DNA of 64,000 bases from Sinomonas sp. ASV486 (GTDB lineage: Bacteria; Actinomycetota; Actinomycetes; Actinomycetales; Micrococcaceae): assembly GCF_030908215.1 (NCBI RefSeq), contig NZ_JAVFJK010000002.1, positions 124,001-188,000 of the forward strand, written 5' to 3'. Shown here piece after piece: positions 43,826 to 52,430 of the stretch. Position 1 is the stretch's first letter. Each line of letters starts with the position of its first letter. The notes under the pieces were generated by a model that saw nothing but the letters and a program-made list of their open reading frames with translations, did no database searches and had not been told where the DNA came from. Made by a program: the position numbers and the translations under genes.

Positions 43826-44885
43826 ACGTCCCGCCCAACAGCGGGTCATGTGCGGGAAGCACAAGACCCTCACTGCATGCCTCGCGCCTGGCCTTGAGCG
43901 GCGTTGTGCCGAAGCGGGCCTTGAACACGCGGGCAAAGTAGGCCTGCGAGGAGAAGCCGCACCGGGAAGCCAGCGCCGCGATCGGCGTCGTGCGCTCTGA
44001 ACCGTCGGCGAGGATGGCGCGGGCGCGTTCGAGGCGGCGTCTCATAACGTAGGCGGCAGGGGGCTCGCCCGCCTCGGCGAACACGCGGGTGAGGTGCCGC
44101 TCGCTGATGCCGACGGCGTCGGCCACTTGGGCCGGGCACAGACCGGGATCACCGAGGTGGTCTTCGATGAAGCACTTGGCCGCGGCAAGGTACCCCTCGG
44201 GCGTTCCCCCGCCCCGCCCTGCCACGAGGAGGCGAAGGAGTTCGAGGGATGTCGACTCGACGGCACCTGAGTCGAGCGGAGTCCCACCTGTGGCCCCGGC
44301 ACCCATCCCCTCGGCGAGCGCGTCCCGGACGAGCCGCGCAAGCGCGAGCATGTGCCGGTTCGCCGGACCGGCCTCATGGAAGTCGACGACCACAGGCCGC
44401 AGGAGCGGCTTGCCTCCGGAGAGCGCGAGGTAGTCGTCGCGCGGGATGGTCAGGACCATCTCTTCGACGCCGCGGTGGAACCCGCGCATGTACGGCTGGT
44501 CTGCGTCGTAGATGACGGCCTGACCCGGTCTGAGGGTCTCGAACCCGCCCGGGTAGTAGAAGAAAGCCTCGCCCTTGAGCGCGAAGAACACGCCGATGAC
44601 TTCCGTCGGATGCTTGCGGATGTATGGCTCGTTCCGCTCGATCACCTGCGCGCTGCCCCGCACCTGGGCCAGTTTGATCGAAGGGAAATGCAGGTTGATC
44701 TCAGCCGCCGTGAGGGGCGAATCGTCCATGGTCCGGATGTCGAGTGCGATGAGCGCCTTCGCGTTGTGGATCGTCCACAGCTCGACCCGGTTGGCGGCGG
44801 GAATCCCGTCGGTCGAGAACTTCAGTGACCGCGCGCGGGCAGTTCCCGTCGCGTGGACCCCCGACTGCCTGCCGACCTCTGTCAT
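43791..44885 (-). CDS. AraC/XylS-family regulator, probably of the monooxygenase operon
   Basis: A 364-residue regulator. N-terminal AraC-binding-like domain (residues about 35-215, with EVIGVFFALKGEAFFYYPGG), C-terminal double helix-turn-helix (LCPAQVADAVGISERHLTRV and IAALASRCGFSSQAYFARVF with FGTTPLKAR). It resembles PheR/XylS-like activators beside phenol hydroxylase genes. AAGGAG precedes ATG. The 256-bp gap upstream holds its promoter only. The C-terminus overlaps the convergent hydrolase gene. Confidence 0.9.
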   Translation of the reverse strand: MTEVGRQSGVHATGTARARSLKFSTDGIPAANRVELWTIHNAKALIALDIRTMDDSPLTAAEINLHFPSIKLAQVRGSAQVIERNEPYIRKHPTEVIGVFFALKGEAFFYYPGGFETLRPGQAVIYDADQPYMRGFHRGVEEMVLTIPRDDYLALSGGKPLLRPVVVDFHEAGPANRHMLALARLVRDALAEGMGAGATGGTPLDSGAVESTSLELLRLLVAGRGGGTPEGYLAAAKCFIEDHLGDPGLCPAQVADAVGISERHLTRVFAEAGEPPAAYVMRRRLERARAILADGSERTTPIAALASRCGFSSQAYFARVFKARFGTTPLKARREACSEGLVLPAHDPLLGGTFNPQGIGSEGG

Positions 44886-45091
44886 CGCGCCTCAACTCCT
44901 TGACGTCGCAAAGGGAGCGGCCTGACCCCTCTGTGATCCATGTCACTCAGTGCGCTGCCGGATCGACTGTAGGCAGGCCCGCGCACCGGGTGAACCATCC
45001 GCTTCCGCTGAGTTGAAGGCAGTGCAGACGAGGCAGCCCACACTACGGATGGCGCCTTCCGCAGGGGCCAGCCTCCCGCACCCTTTCGGGC

Positions 45092-45137
45092 CGCCGGGGC
45101 CACACTCACCGACGGGGAGATGACGGTGGCCCCGGCG
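45092..45137 (-). terminator. Terminator of the osmolyte-binding lipoprotein gene
   Basis: CGCCGGGGCCAC (45092-45103) pairs exactly with GTGGCCCCGGCG (45126-45137); the 22-base loop can form an inner ACCG/CGGT stem. It lies 4 bases beyond the stop codon of the minus-strand gene. Confidence 0.75.
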
Positions 45138-45141
45138 CGCG

Positions 45142-46080
45142 TCAGCCAGCGAGGCCCTTCTCCTTGAGCCACGCGTCCGCGGCGGCCTTCGGATCCTGCT
45201 TGGCGGAGCCTGACACCTCGTCGTTGAGCTTGACCAGGTCCGCCGTGGTGAGCGCAGTCTGGACCTTGTTGAGAGTCTGCTTCGCCTTGTCCCCGACCCG
45301 GTCGGCCCGGACCAGCGGGATCACCTGCTGGGACGCATAGAGGTTCTGCGGGTCCTCGAGGGTCACGAGATGGTTCTGGGCGATGAGTGGCGAGGTCGTG
45401 AAGATGTCCGCCGCCTGGATCTGGTTGTCCAGGAGCGCCTTGAGCGTGACGGGGCCGCCGCCGTCGCTCATCGGAACGAACTGCTTCGGCTCGCAGCCGT
45501 ACTTGGACTTGAGCCCGGGCAGGCCCTGCGGACGATCCTTGGCCTCGGGCGGCATGCCGAGGGCGATCTCGCTGCAGACCTTGCCGAGGTCCGCAAGGCT
45601 CTTGAGCCCGTACTTGTCAGCAGTCGCCTGGGTGACAACGATCGAGTCCTTGTCCTCGGCGTTGGCGGGGTTCAGGACCGCGAGCCCCTGCGGTGTCTTG
45701 CCTGGCAGCGCCGCCATAACGTCTGCGGGGCTGCTCACTGTGGCGTTCTTGTCGAAGTACCGCAGGAGGTTGCCCGAATAGTCCGGAATGAGGTCGATCG
45801 AGCCGTCCTGGAGTGCCTTGATGTAGACCTCGCGGGAGCCGATCCCGGTCTTGGTCGTTGCCTGGACGCCTGCGGCGTTGAGCGCACCGGCATAGACGTC
45901 AGCGAGGATCTCGCTCTCGGTGAAGTTCGCCGAGCCGACGACGAGCGGTGCGCCCGCGGAGGCGGAGCCCGAGGACGTCGAGAGGGGACTGCCGCCGCCT
46001 CCGCAGGCGGACAACGTCAGGGCGAGGATCGGCAGGGCGGCGAGGGACGCTAGCCGCGGAAGGCGGTGTGGCAGTGTCAT
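45142..46080 (-). CDS. Glycine betaine/choline ABC transporter substrate-binding lipoprotein (OpuAC-like)
   Basis: A 312-residue binding protein. Signal peptide ending in lipobox LTLSACGGGG, then GAPLVVGSANFTESEILADV, IKALQDGSIDLIPDYSGNLL and a late LVTLEDPQNLYASQQVIPLVR, all typical of the QAT-family (OpuCC/ProX-type) binding proteins. No permease or ATPase gene adjoins it, so it must use subunits coded elsewhere, or the operon was split. GGAGGACC precedes ATG. Confidence 0.9.
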   Translation of the reverse strand: MTLPHRLPRLASLAALPILALTLSACGGGGSPLSTSSGSASAGAPLVVGSANFTESEILADVYAGALNAAGVQATTKTGIGSREVYIKALQDGSIDLIPDYSGNLLRYFDKNATVSSPADVMAALPGKTPQGLAVLNPANAEDKDSIVVTQATADKYGLKSLADLGKVCSEIALGMPPEAKDRPQGLPGLKSKYGCEPKQFVPMSDGGGPVTLKALLDNQIQAADIFTTSPLIAQNHLVTLEDPQNLYASQQVIPLVRADRVGDKAKQTLNKVQTALTTADLVKLNDEVSGSAKQDPKAAADAWLKEKGLAG

Positions 46081-46288
46081 GGTCGGGGTCCTCCGGGTGT
46101 CGTGGATTGCGGGTTGGGCTTACGAGCCGCGATGAGGCGAATCCGATCATCCGGGCATGGATCTCGGCCCGGACTGCCGCGGCGTACGACCGAACAGACG
46201 CGGCAAGCTCGTTTCCAGACTCATAGCGCTTCTTCTCGGATGGTAGTGCCGCTTCCCTGATCGAAGGCGATGATTCTTCCGGTCAGAG

Positions 46289-47080
46289 TCACTGGGGACC
46301 GCGGGCGATCGCGCGCAGCCCTGCAGGGTCCTGGAGGCCGATCCGGCCACGGCCCTGCCGGATGAGCCCACGGGAGGCGAACTCGGAGAGGACCTTGCTC
46401 GTGGCCTCGCGGGTGGCGCCCAGAAGCCCCGCGACCTGCTCGTGCGTGAGCCGCACGGTCGGCGTCGTGCGCCCGAACCGGGAGGGCGCCGGAGATCCGG
46501 CCATGCTCAGGAGCGTGGAGGCGACCCGGGCAGGGAGCGGCCGGAGGGCGAGGTCGGCGAGGCGCCCCTCGAGCTCCGCTACCCGCTCGCCGAGGAGTCG
46601 CGAGACCCGCACGGCGATGCGGGGATCCGAGAGGAGGAAGCGCTCGACGTCTTCCACCCCGAGCTGGCACACGCGGGAGTCCTCGATCGCCTCGGCGTAG
46701 GAGTCGTACATGCGCTGGCCCACGAGCACCATCTCGCCGAACACGGCGCCGGGTTCGAGGATCGCCAGGGTCAGGGCCTTGCCGTCCTCGGCGACCCGGA
46801 ACACCCGGATGCGGCCGGTCTTGAGGATGAACAGGGCGCTGACCGGCTGGGCCTGGCTGTAGAGCAGTTCGCCGCGGCGGAGGAGCTTGGACGGCGCCAT
46901 GAGGTCCATCTCGGCCACCTCGGCTGCCGAGAGGTCCGCAAACAGGTCCACCTCGGTCAGGCACGCGAAGGCGCCTGATGCGAGCAGCGGGTCGAACGGA
47001 TCGGCCTCGCGCGCCTCCGGGGACCAGGGACGTGCCTTCCCTGCCCCGGAGGCGAGCTCAGCGCCGCACTCCTCGTTCAT
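46289..47080 (-). CDS. Crp/Fnr-family transcriptional regulator
   Basis: A 263-residue regulator: cyclic-nucleotide-binding-like beta roll (about residues 45-165: RRGELLYSQAQPVSALFILK, AILEPGAVFGEM) and a C-terminal winged helix (RLTHEQVAGLLGATREATSK, VLSEFASRGLI). No four-cysteine cluster for an Fe-S FNR sensor. Start overlaps the stop of the membrane protein gene (ATGA), so it is translationally coupled to it. The site TGTGA-N6-GCACA upstream of that operon is a likely target (autoregulation). Confidence 0.92.
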   Translation of the reverse strand: MNEECGAELASGAGKARPWSPEAREADPFDPLLASGAFACLTEVDLFADLSAAEVAEMDLMAPSKLLRRGELLYSQAQPVSALFILKTGRIRVFRVAEDGKALTLAILEPGAVFGEMVLVGQRMYDSYAEAIEDSRVCQLGVEDVERFLLSDPRIAVRVSRLLGERVAELEGRLADLALRPLPARVASTLLSMAGSPAPSRFGRTTPTVRLTHEQVAGLLGATREATSKVLSEFASRGLIRQGRGRIGLQDPAGLRAIARGPQ

Positions 47081-47532
47081 GCCCTGCGGGCCTTGAGCAC
47101 CCGCACGGCGACCAGCGCGGCGAGGATGCCATAGACGAGGTGGCCCATCAGGGACATCATCGCGGTGGCGTCCATGGAGAACACCTGCATGCCGAGCATG
47201 ATCGGCATTACCATGAGCGGGCCGATCACCCACAGGACCACGCCGAACACGGCCCCAGACGCCGCCGCCCTTCCGTACGAGCGCAGGAACCGGGTGAAGA
47301 GCAACGTCAGGACCAGCCCGTAGACCACCGAGATCATGAGGTGGACACCGAACCCGACCCACGCCGAGTGCGATCCCACCATCGAGGCGATCGTCGTGAG
47401 CATTCCCATCATGGCCATGAGCATGCCGAATACCACGCCTCCCGCCAAGCCCCCGAGCACCCCGGCCGCCGCGCGGCGACCCCAGGTCGATGTGACGCTT
47501 CCCGCATGCTGCGCTGACATTGAAGCTGACAT
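47077..47532 (-). CDS. Small integral membrane protein, cotranscribed with crp/fnr gene
   Basis: A 151-residue hydrophobic protein with four or five membrane helices (AAAGVLGGLAGGVVFGMLMA, WVGFGVHLMISVVYGLVLTL, GAVFGVVLWVIGPLMVMPIM, LMGHLVYGILAALVAVRV) and many Met residues (MLMAMMGM). No family recognised with confidence. Start 47532 has AGGAAGTC upstream. It overlaps the Crp/Fnr gene by 4 bases, so the two are expressed together, suggesting a sensor or an object of the regulator. Confidence 0.75.
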   Translation of the reverse strand: MSASMSAQHAGSVTSTWGRRAAAGVLGGLAGGVVFGMLMAMMGMLTTIASMVGSHSAWVGFGVHLMISVVYGLVLTLLFTRFLRSYGRAAASGAVFGVVLWVIGPLMVMPIMLGMQVFSMDATAMMSLMGHLVYGILAALVAVRVLKARRA

Positions 47533-47605
47533 GACTTCCTGCCTTCCCTGGATTCTGGTCGGCGGATCCGCCGATGAAGCTGACGCTACGCACGCCGGCG
47601 GCGCG

Positions 47606-47629
47606 GTTCTGTGAACGAGTGCACAGAAC
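47606..47629. promoter_or_regulatory. CRP-like operator between two divergent operons
   Basis: GTTCTGTG (47606-47613) is perfectly inverted at 47622-47629 (spacer 8). It contains TGTGA-ACGAGT-GCACA, one base from the CRP consensus TGTGA-N6-TCACA. It lies between the membrane-protein/Crp operon and the FAD reductase/lgt operon and could serve both. Confidence 0.7.
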
Positions 47630-47691
47630 GGATCATGCACATAAGCGGAGGATGGTTAGGGAAGCACCACCCCACAGAGAAGGAGTCGGCC

Positions 47692-49047
47692 ATGGCCGAA
47701 TCGGCAGACGTCATTGTGATCGGCATGGGTCCCGGCGGGGAATCAGCCGCCGCGCAGCTCGCGCGGGCCGGGCTCACGGTGGTCGGGATCGAAAAGAACC
47801 TCGTGGGCGGCGAATGCCCGTACTACGGCTGCATTCCCACGAAGATGATGATCCGGGCCGCGGACTCGCTCGCCGAGGCCCGGCGCGTCGCCGACCTGGC
47901 AGGAGCTGCCGATGCCGTGCCCGACTTCGCGCCCGTCGCCAAGCGCATCCGCGAGGAGGCGACGGACACGTGGGACGACACGGTCGCCGTCGAACGCTTC
48001 GAGAAGGCGGGCGGGCGCCTTGTCCGCGGAACCGCAAAGGTGACGGGCCCGAGGACCGTGCGCGTCGGCGAACGGGAGTTCGAGGCCGGCAGAGCGATCC
48101 TCCTCAACACGGGAACCGACCCCGCCGTCCCGCCAATCCCAGGTCTGGCCGGCACGCCGTTCTGGACGAACCGAGAAGCGGTCGCCGCGACGGCAGCCCC
48201 CGAATCGCTCATCGTGCTGGGCGGCGGCGCGGTGGGGCTTGAACTCGCGCAGTCGTTCTCACGCTTCGGCACGCGGGTCACCGTGCTCGAGGCGCTGGAC
48301 CGGATCCTCCCGCTCGAGGAGCCCGAGTCGAGTGCGCTCGTGGAAGACGTGCTCAAGGCCGAGGGCCTTGACGTCCGCACGGGGACCGCGGCCGAGTCCG
48401 TGGGCCACGATGGGACGTCTTTCACGGTCCAGGCGGGAGGCCGCGGGCTGACCGCGGAGCGCCTCTTGGTTGCGACGGGCCGCAGGGTGGACCTCGAGCG
48501 GCTCGGGCTGGCCTCCCTCGGCCTCGACACGACGCGCCGCACGGTCGAGACCGACCCGCATCTGCGCATCGCCGACGGCGTCTACGCGATCGGCGACATC
48601 ACCGGCCACGGAGCGTTCACGCACATGTCGATGTACCAGGCCGGAATCGCCGCCGCCCACATCCTCGGGGACGCCACGGCTGCCGCCGAGTACCACGCCG
48701 TACCCCGGGTGACGTTCACGGACCCTGAAGTGGGCGCCGTCGGCCTCACCGAGCAGCAGGCGCGGGAGCAGGGGCTCTCCGTCGCCACCGCGATCTCGCA
48801 GATCCCTGATTCCACCCGCGGCTGGATCCACAAGTCAGGGAACCGTGGGATCATCAAACTCGTCGCGGACATCGACCGCGGCATCCTCGTCGGCGCCACC
48901 TCGGCGGGCCCGACGGGAGGCGAGGTGCTCTCGATGCTCACCCTCGCCGTCCACGAACGGACGCCGCTGACCAGATTGAGGCAGATGATCTACGCGTACC
49001 CCACGTTCCACCGTGCCGTCGAAGACGCCGTGCGGAAGCTCGCATGA
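47692..49047 (+). CDS. FAD-dependent pyridine nucleotide-disulfide oxidoreductase (mercuric reductase/Lpd-like)
   Basis: A 451-residue class I disulfide oxidoreductase. FAD fold VIVIGMGPGGESAAAQLA (residues 7-24), redox-active pair GGECPYYGCIPTKMM (Cys 42 and 47 region), NAD(P) fold LIVLGGGAVGLELAQSF, GDITGHGAFTHMSMYQ and a dimer domain ending YPTFHRAVEDAVRKL. The active-site spacing is four residues as in Lpd and MerA; the C-terminal His-Glu pair is reduced to FHRAVE. GAAGGAGTC precedes ATG. Coupled (ATGA) to lgt downstream. Substrate not clear. Confidence 0.88.
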   Translation: MAESADVIVIGMGPGGESAAAQLARAGLTVVGIEKNLVGGECPYYGCIPTKMMIRAADSLAEARRVADLAGAADAVPDFAPVAKRIREEATDTWDDTVAVERFEKAGGRLVRGTAKVTGPRTVRVGEREFEAGRAILLNTGTDPAVPPIPGLAGTPFWTNREAVAATAAPESLIVLGGGAVGLELAQSFSRFGTRVTVLEALDRILPLEEPESSALVEDVLKAEGLDVRTGTAAESVGHDGTSFTVQAGGRGLTAERLLVATGRRVDLERLGLASLGLDTTRRTVETDPHLRIADGVYAIGDITGHGAFTHMSMYQAGIAAAHILGDATAAAEYHAVPRVTFTDPEVGAVGLTEQQAREQGLSVATAISQIPDSTRGWIHKSGNRGIIKLVADIDRGILVGATSAGPTGGEVLSMLTLAVHERTPLTRLRQMIYAYPTFHRAVEDAVRKLA

Positions 49048-49934
49048 CGGCGCTGGCGGCCGCGGCGGTCCCGGCCTACCTGCCCTCGCCGACCGTCAAC
49101 GCAATCCAGATCGGCCCGCTGTCAATCCACTTCTACGCGCTGTGCATCATCGCGGGCATCATCCTCGCGTGGTGGCTCACGGAGCGGCGTTGGGTGAAGC
49201 GCGGCCGCGAGTCGGGCCAGCCCCTCGACATCGCCCTGTGGGCCGTGCCGTTCGGGATCGTGGGCGGACGCATCTACCACGTCATCACGGACCCCGAGCT
49301 GTACTTCCTGCCGGGGAGGAACCCGTGGAACGCGTTTGCGATCTGGGACGGCGGCCTCGGGATCTGGGGGGCAATAGCCCTCGGCGGCCTGGGCGCATGG
49401 ATCGGGTGCCGCCGCGCCAAGGTGCCGCTGCCTGCCTTCGCCGACGCGCTCGCGCCCGGGCTGCTGTTCGCGCAGGCGATCGGCAGGCTCGGCAACTGGT
49501 TCAACAATGAGCTCTACGGAGATCCGACCACCCTCCCCTGGGGCCTCGAGATCCACCAGATGGACCCGTCCACGGGTGCCGCGGCACACAACGCGGACGG
49601 CACCGCGGTGGTCCTCGGCTACTTCCAGCCCACGTTCCTCTACGAGGCGCTGTGGAGCGTGGCCGGCGGTCTCCTCATCCTCTGGCTGGGCCGCCGCTTC
49701 AGGCTCCCCCGCGGTGCGGAGTTCGCGCTGTACGTCATGGCTTACACGTCGGGGCGCTTCATCGTCGAGCTCATGCGCTCCGACTTCGCGAACCTCATCC
49801 TCGGCCTGCGCGTCAACACCTGGGTGGCGGGGCTCGTGTTCGTCGGCGGCCTCGTGTCGTTCATCGTCGTCATGCGCCGAGGCAGGCGCGACGAGGTCAC
49901 CGAATCGAATTCGGGTGCTTCGCAAGAGGCGTGA
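49044..49934 (+). CDS. lgt: Prolipoprotein diacylglyceryl transferase
   Basis: A 296-residue, seven-helix membrane enzyme that puts diacylglycerol on the lipobox Cys. HFYALCIIAGIILAWWL with the catalytic His, WDGGLGIWGAIALGGLGAW and the family signature IGRLGNWFNNELYG are present. It overlaps the FAD reductase stop by 4 bases and the convergent catC by 38. Substrates would include the lipoproteins at 4942, 21824 and 45142. Length is normal. Confidence 0.95.
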   Translation: MTALAAAAVPAYLPSPTVNAIQIGPLSIHFYALCIIAGIILAWWLTERRWVKRGRESGQPLDIALWAVPFGIVGGRIYHVITDPELYFLPGRNPWNAFAIWDGGLGIWGAIALGGLGAWIGCRRAKVPLPAFADALAPGLLFAQAIGRLGNWFNNELYGDPTTLPWGLEIHQMDPSTGAAAHNADGTAVVLGYFQPTFLYEALWSVAGGLLILWLGRRFRLPRGAEFALYVMAYTSGRFIVELMRSDFANLILGLRVNTWVAGLVFVGGLVSFIVVMRRGRRDEVTESNSGASQEA

Positions 49935-50175
49935 CCCTGATCTTCATGTAGGGGTACATGGGGAAGCCGCTCAGGATCTCGTGGAGTTCGTCGTTGGAGT
50001 CCACATCGAACAGCGAGTGGTTGGCGTACTCGCCCACGATCCGCCAGATCCCGGCCATCTTGCCCGAGTGCTGGAGCGAGCCGGAGTACTCCTTCTCGCG
50101 GGCCTGGAGGTCCGCGATCTGCTCGGGGGTCAAGTGCGGCGGGAACGTCACGTCCATGCGGGCCATGAACAGCAT
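49897..50175 (-). CDS. catC: Muconolactone delta-isomerase
   Basis: A 92-residue enzyme of the catechol ortho pathway, turning (+)-muconolactone into 3-oxoadipate enol-lactone. MLFMARMDVTFPPHLTPEQI, AREKEYSGSLQHSGKMAGIW and GMYPYM-type GFPMYPYMKIRVTPLAKHPN match the family. AAGGAGG precedes ATG; 46 bases after catB. Its end overlaps lgt. Confidence 0.95.
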   Translation of the reverse strand: MLFMARMDVTFPPHLTPEQIADLQAREKEYSGSLQHSGKMAGIWRIVGEYANHSLFDVDSNDELHEILSGFPMYPYMKIRVTPLAKHPNSIR

Positions 50176-50221
50176 GCGGGTGCCTCCTTGGGGGTCGGGT
50201 GAGCGGTCGGGCGGGCGTGCC

Positions 50222-51325
50222 CTACGCGTCCTGGCGGTAGCGGGCGAGCTTGTCCTCGTCGATCTCGGCGCCGACGCCGGGCGCTTCGCGGACGCGGATC
50301 ACGCCGTCGCGGATCGTGAGCGGCTCGGCGAGGAGGTCGTCGGCCATGTCGAGGAAGTTGGAGAGCTCGCCAGCGCGGCGTTGGCTCGCCTCGTGCGCTG
50401 CGCCGAACGTCACGGTGGCGAGTGAGCCGATCTGCGTATCGATCTGGTTGCCCATCGTCACGTCCACGCCGAGCCCTGTGCACAGGCCCAGGATCTCGGT
50501 GGCCTGCGTGAAGCCGCTGCGCGCCGTCTTGATGCAGATCGCGTTGCAGCCGCCCGAGAGGAGCTCGCGCGAGACGTCGCCGGGGGTCGGGACCGACTCG
50601 TCGCCCGTGATCGGGATCTGCGACTGCTCCACGAGGCGGCGCCGGCCCATCGCCTCGGAGGCGTCGCACGGCTCCTCGAGGGCGGTCAGGCCCAGGCCGT
50701 CGGTGCGGCGCAGCACCTCCATGGCCTCGTTCGCGGTCCAGCCTCGGTTGGCATCGAGGTAGATCTCCACGTCATCCCCGAGCCCCTCGCGCAGCACGTG
50801 CACGGCCTCGACGTCGAGGCCGAGAGGGCGGCGGCCGGTCTTGAGCTTGAACGTGGTGATGCCGTACTGCTCGCCGAAGCGCTGGGCCTCCTCGAGCAGC
50901 TCCTGGGCCGGCTTGAAGCCGAGCATGTGGGAGACCCGCATCCCATCGGCGTAGCCGCCCAGCAGCTTGTGCACGGGCGTTCCGAGGGACGTGCCGATGA
51001 GGTCCCACAGGGCGATGTCCACGGCACCCTTGGCGGTGTCGTTGTGGATGGTCCGCGCCATGATCGCCTGGGCCTTCCCACGGTCGAGCGGATCGAGGCC
51101 GGTCAGCTGGGGGCCGAAGATGTCCCGCACCACCGCGATGATCGAGGCCTGCGTCTCGCCGTACGTGTACGGGCGCGGCGGTGTGTCGGCGACGCCCACG
51201 AGCCCCTCGTCCGTGTGGATCCGGATCAGCACGTGCTCGGCCGCATGCACCTCGCCGCTCGCGAAGCGCAGCGGATGGGTGTACGGGATCGAGTACGGGA
51301 TCGCCTCGATGCGCTCAATCTTCAT
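50222..51325 (-). CDS. catB: Muconate cycloisomerase (mandelate racemase/muconate lactonising family)
   Basis: A 367-residue enolase-superfamily enzyme. Active-site Lys pair in TTFKLKTG (about 163-170), metal ligands in YLDANRGW, LEEPCD and TGDESV, second acid/base Lys in AICIKTARSG and Glu at the end of the barrel. Converts cis,cis-muconate to muconolactone; catC follows, catR precedes. Start 51325 has AAGGAGACA upstream and overlaps the end of catR by 11 bases, so translation is coupled. Confidence 0.92.
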   Translation of the reverse strand: MKIERIEAIPYSIPYTHPLRFASGEVHAAEHVLIRIHTDEGLVGVADTPPRPYTYGETQASIIAVVRDIFGPQLTGLDPLDRGKAQAIMARTIHNDTAKGAVDIALWDLIGTSLGTPVHKLLGGYADGMRVSHMLGFKPAQELLEEAQRFGEQYGITTFKLKTGRRPLGLDVEAVHVLREGLGDDVEIYLDANRGWTANEAMEVLRRTDGLGLTALEEPCDASEAMGRRRLVEQSQIPITGDESVPTPGDVSRELLSGGCNAICIKTARSGFTQATEILGLCTGLGVDVTMGNQIDTQIGSLATVTFGAAHEASQRRAGELSNFLDMADDLLAEPLTIRDGVIRVREAPGVGAEIDEDKLARYRQDA

Positions 51326-52358
51326 GCGCTGTCTCCTTGGGGGTGGCGCTGGGGGCGGCGTTGGGGGCGGCACTCGGGCTTGCAGCAACGGATGCCGCCG
51401 GGGGCGAGGCAAGGCGTGCGGTGCGGACGACGGCGACCGGTGAGGGCGCGCCGTCGTCCGCACCGGCGGCGGGGGAAACCCCCGGTGCGGACACAGTGTC
51501 GAAGAGCGTCAGGAAGCGGCGGACGAGCGGCGTCCTTTCGCCGCGGCGCCACGCGACCGCGAGGTCGACGGAGGGTGCATTGCGGACGGGACGGAACTCG
51601 ATGCCCTGGAAGGCGAAGCCGCGCGTGCTCATCGGGACGAGGGCGATCCCCATCCCGGCCGCGACGAGCGCCAAGAGTGTCGAGGTCTCAGCAGCCTCCT
51701 GGACTACGCGCGGGATGAACCCCTCGCGCCGGCACGCGTCTCGGAAGATCCTCGTCACGACCGACTGCGCGGGGTAGCCCACAAAGGACTCCCCCGCGAG
51801 CTCCGCTAGGTCCAGTTCGGCCTGTTCGCCCCACGGCGAGTCCGCAGGGAGCGCGGCGACGAGCCGGTCCTGCTCGAGGTAGTCGAGCTCCACGTCCGGT
51901 GAGTCGACGGGTGGGCGGAGGACGGCGACATCGAGCCTGCCCTCCTCGAGGTCGTCGACCATCTGGGGCGTGAGCATCTCCCCGCGCACCGTGAGCCTGA
52001 GGCCCGGCATCTCGCTGCGGACCCGCTGCACGAGCGGCGGGAGGAGCCGGTAGGTCGCCGAGCCGGAGAGGCCCACGCGGAGCACGCCGGCGGCGCCACG
52101 GCCCACCTGGACCACATCCGACTCGAGCTCCTCGAGGTCCTGGAGGATGCGGCGGCCCCGCTCGAGCAGAAGCTCGCCGGCGGGTGTGAGCTCGACCTTG
52201 CGGGTGGTGCGCTCGAACAGCGCGGCGCCGAGCTGCTCCTCTAGCTGCTTGATCTGCTGGGACAGGGGCGGCTGGGCCATGTGGAGGCGCTGGGCCGCGC
52301 GGCCGAAGTGGCGTTCCTCGGCGACGGCAACGAAGTACCTCAAGTGTCGCGTCTCCAT
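51315..52358 (-). CDS. LysR-family regulator of catBC, with long C-terminal tail
   Basis: A 347-residue LysR protein: HTH METRHLRYFVAVAEERHFGR, AAQRLHMAQPPLSQQIKQLE, effector domain to about residue 285 and then a 60-residue Ala/Pro/Ser tail (AGADDGAPSPVAVVRT and onward) not usual in the family. The tail DNA contains a perfect 16-bp inverted repeat (51420-51464). ATG is 7 bases after TACGCT, leaderless; the AT-rich ATAATGGATATTT upstream is a plausible operator. Its end overlaps the start of catB. CatR-type control of catBC is inferred from gene order. Confidence 0.9.
   Translation of the reverse strand: METRHLRYFVAVAEERHFGRAAQRLHMAQPPLSQQIKQLEEQLGAALFERTTRKVELTPAGELLLERGRRILQDLEELESDVVQVGRGAAGVLRVGLSGSATYRLLPPLVQRVRSEMPGLRLTVRGEMLTPQMVDDLEEGRLDVAVLRPPVDSPDVELDYLEQDRLVAALPADSPWGEQAELDLAELAGESFVGYPAQSVVTRIFRDACRREGFIPRVVQEAAETSTLLALVAAGMGIALVPMSTRGFAFQGIEFRPVRNAPSVDLAVAWRRGERTPLVRRFLTLFDTVSAPGVSPAAGADDGAPSPVAVVRTARLASPPAASVAASPSAAPNAAPSATPKETAHED
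51420..51464. repeat. 16-bp perfect inverted repeat inside the LysR tail
   Basis: GGTGCGGACGACGGCG (51420-51435) is exactly inverted at 51449-51464 with a 13-base loop. The core GACGACGGCG/CGCCGTCGTC is the same as in the terminator-like hairpins of this window, but here it lies in coding sequence, in the non-conserved C-terminal extension of the regulator. Confidence 0.75.
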
Positions 52359-52430
52359 GGTGACCAGCGTAGGTCCACGGATTAGGTTGAGGAAATATCC
52401 ATTATGCAGTCATTCAGATGATCTCGGTAT

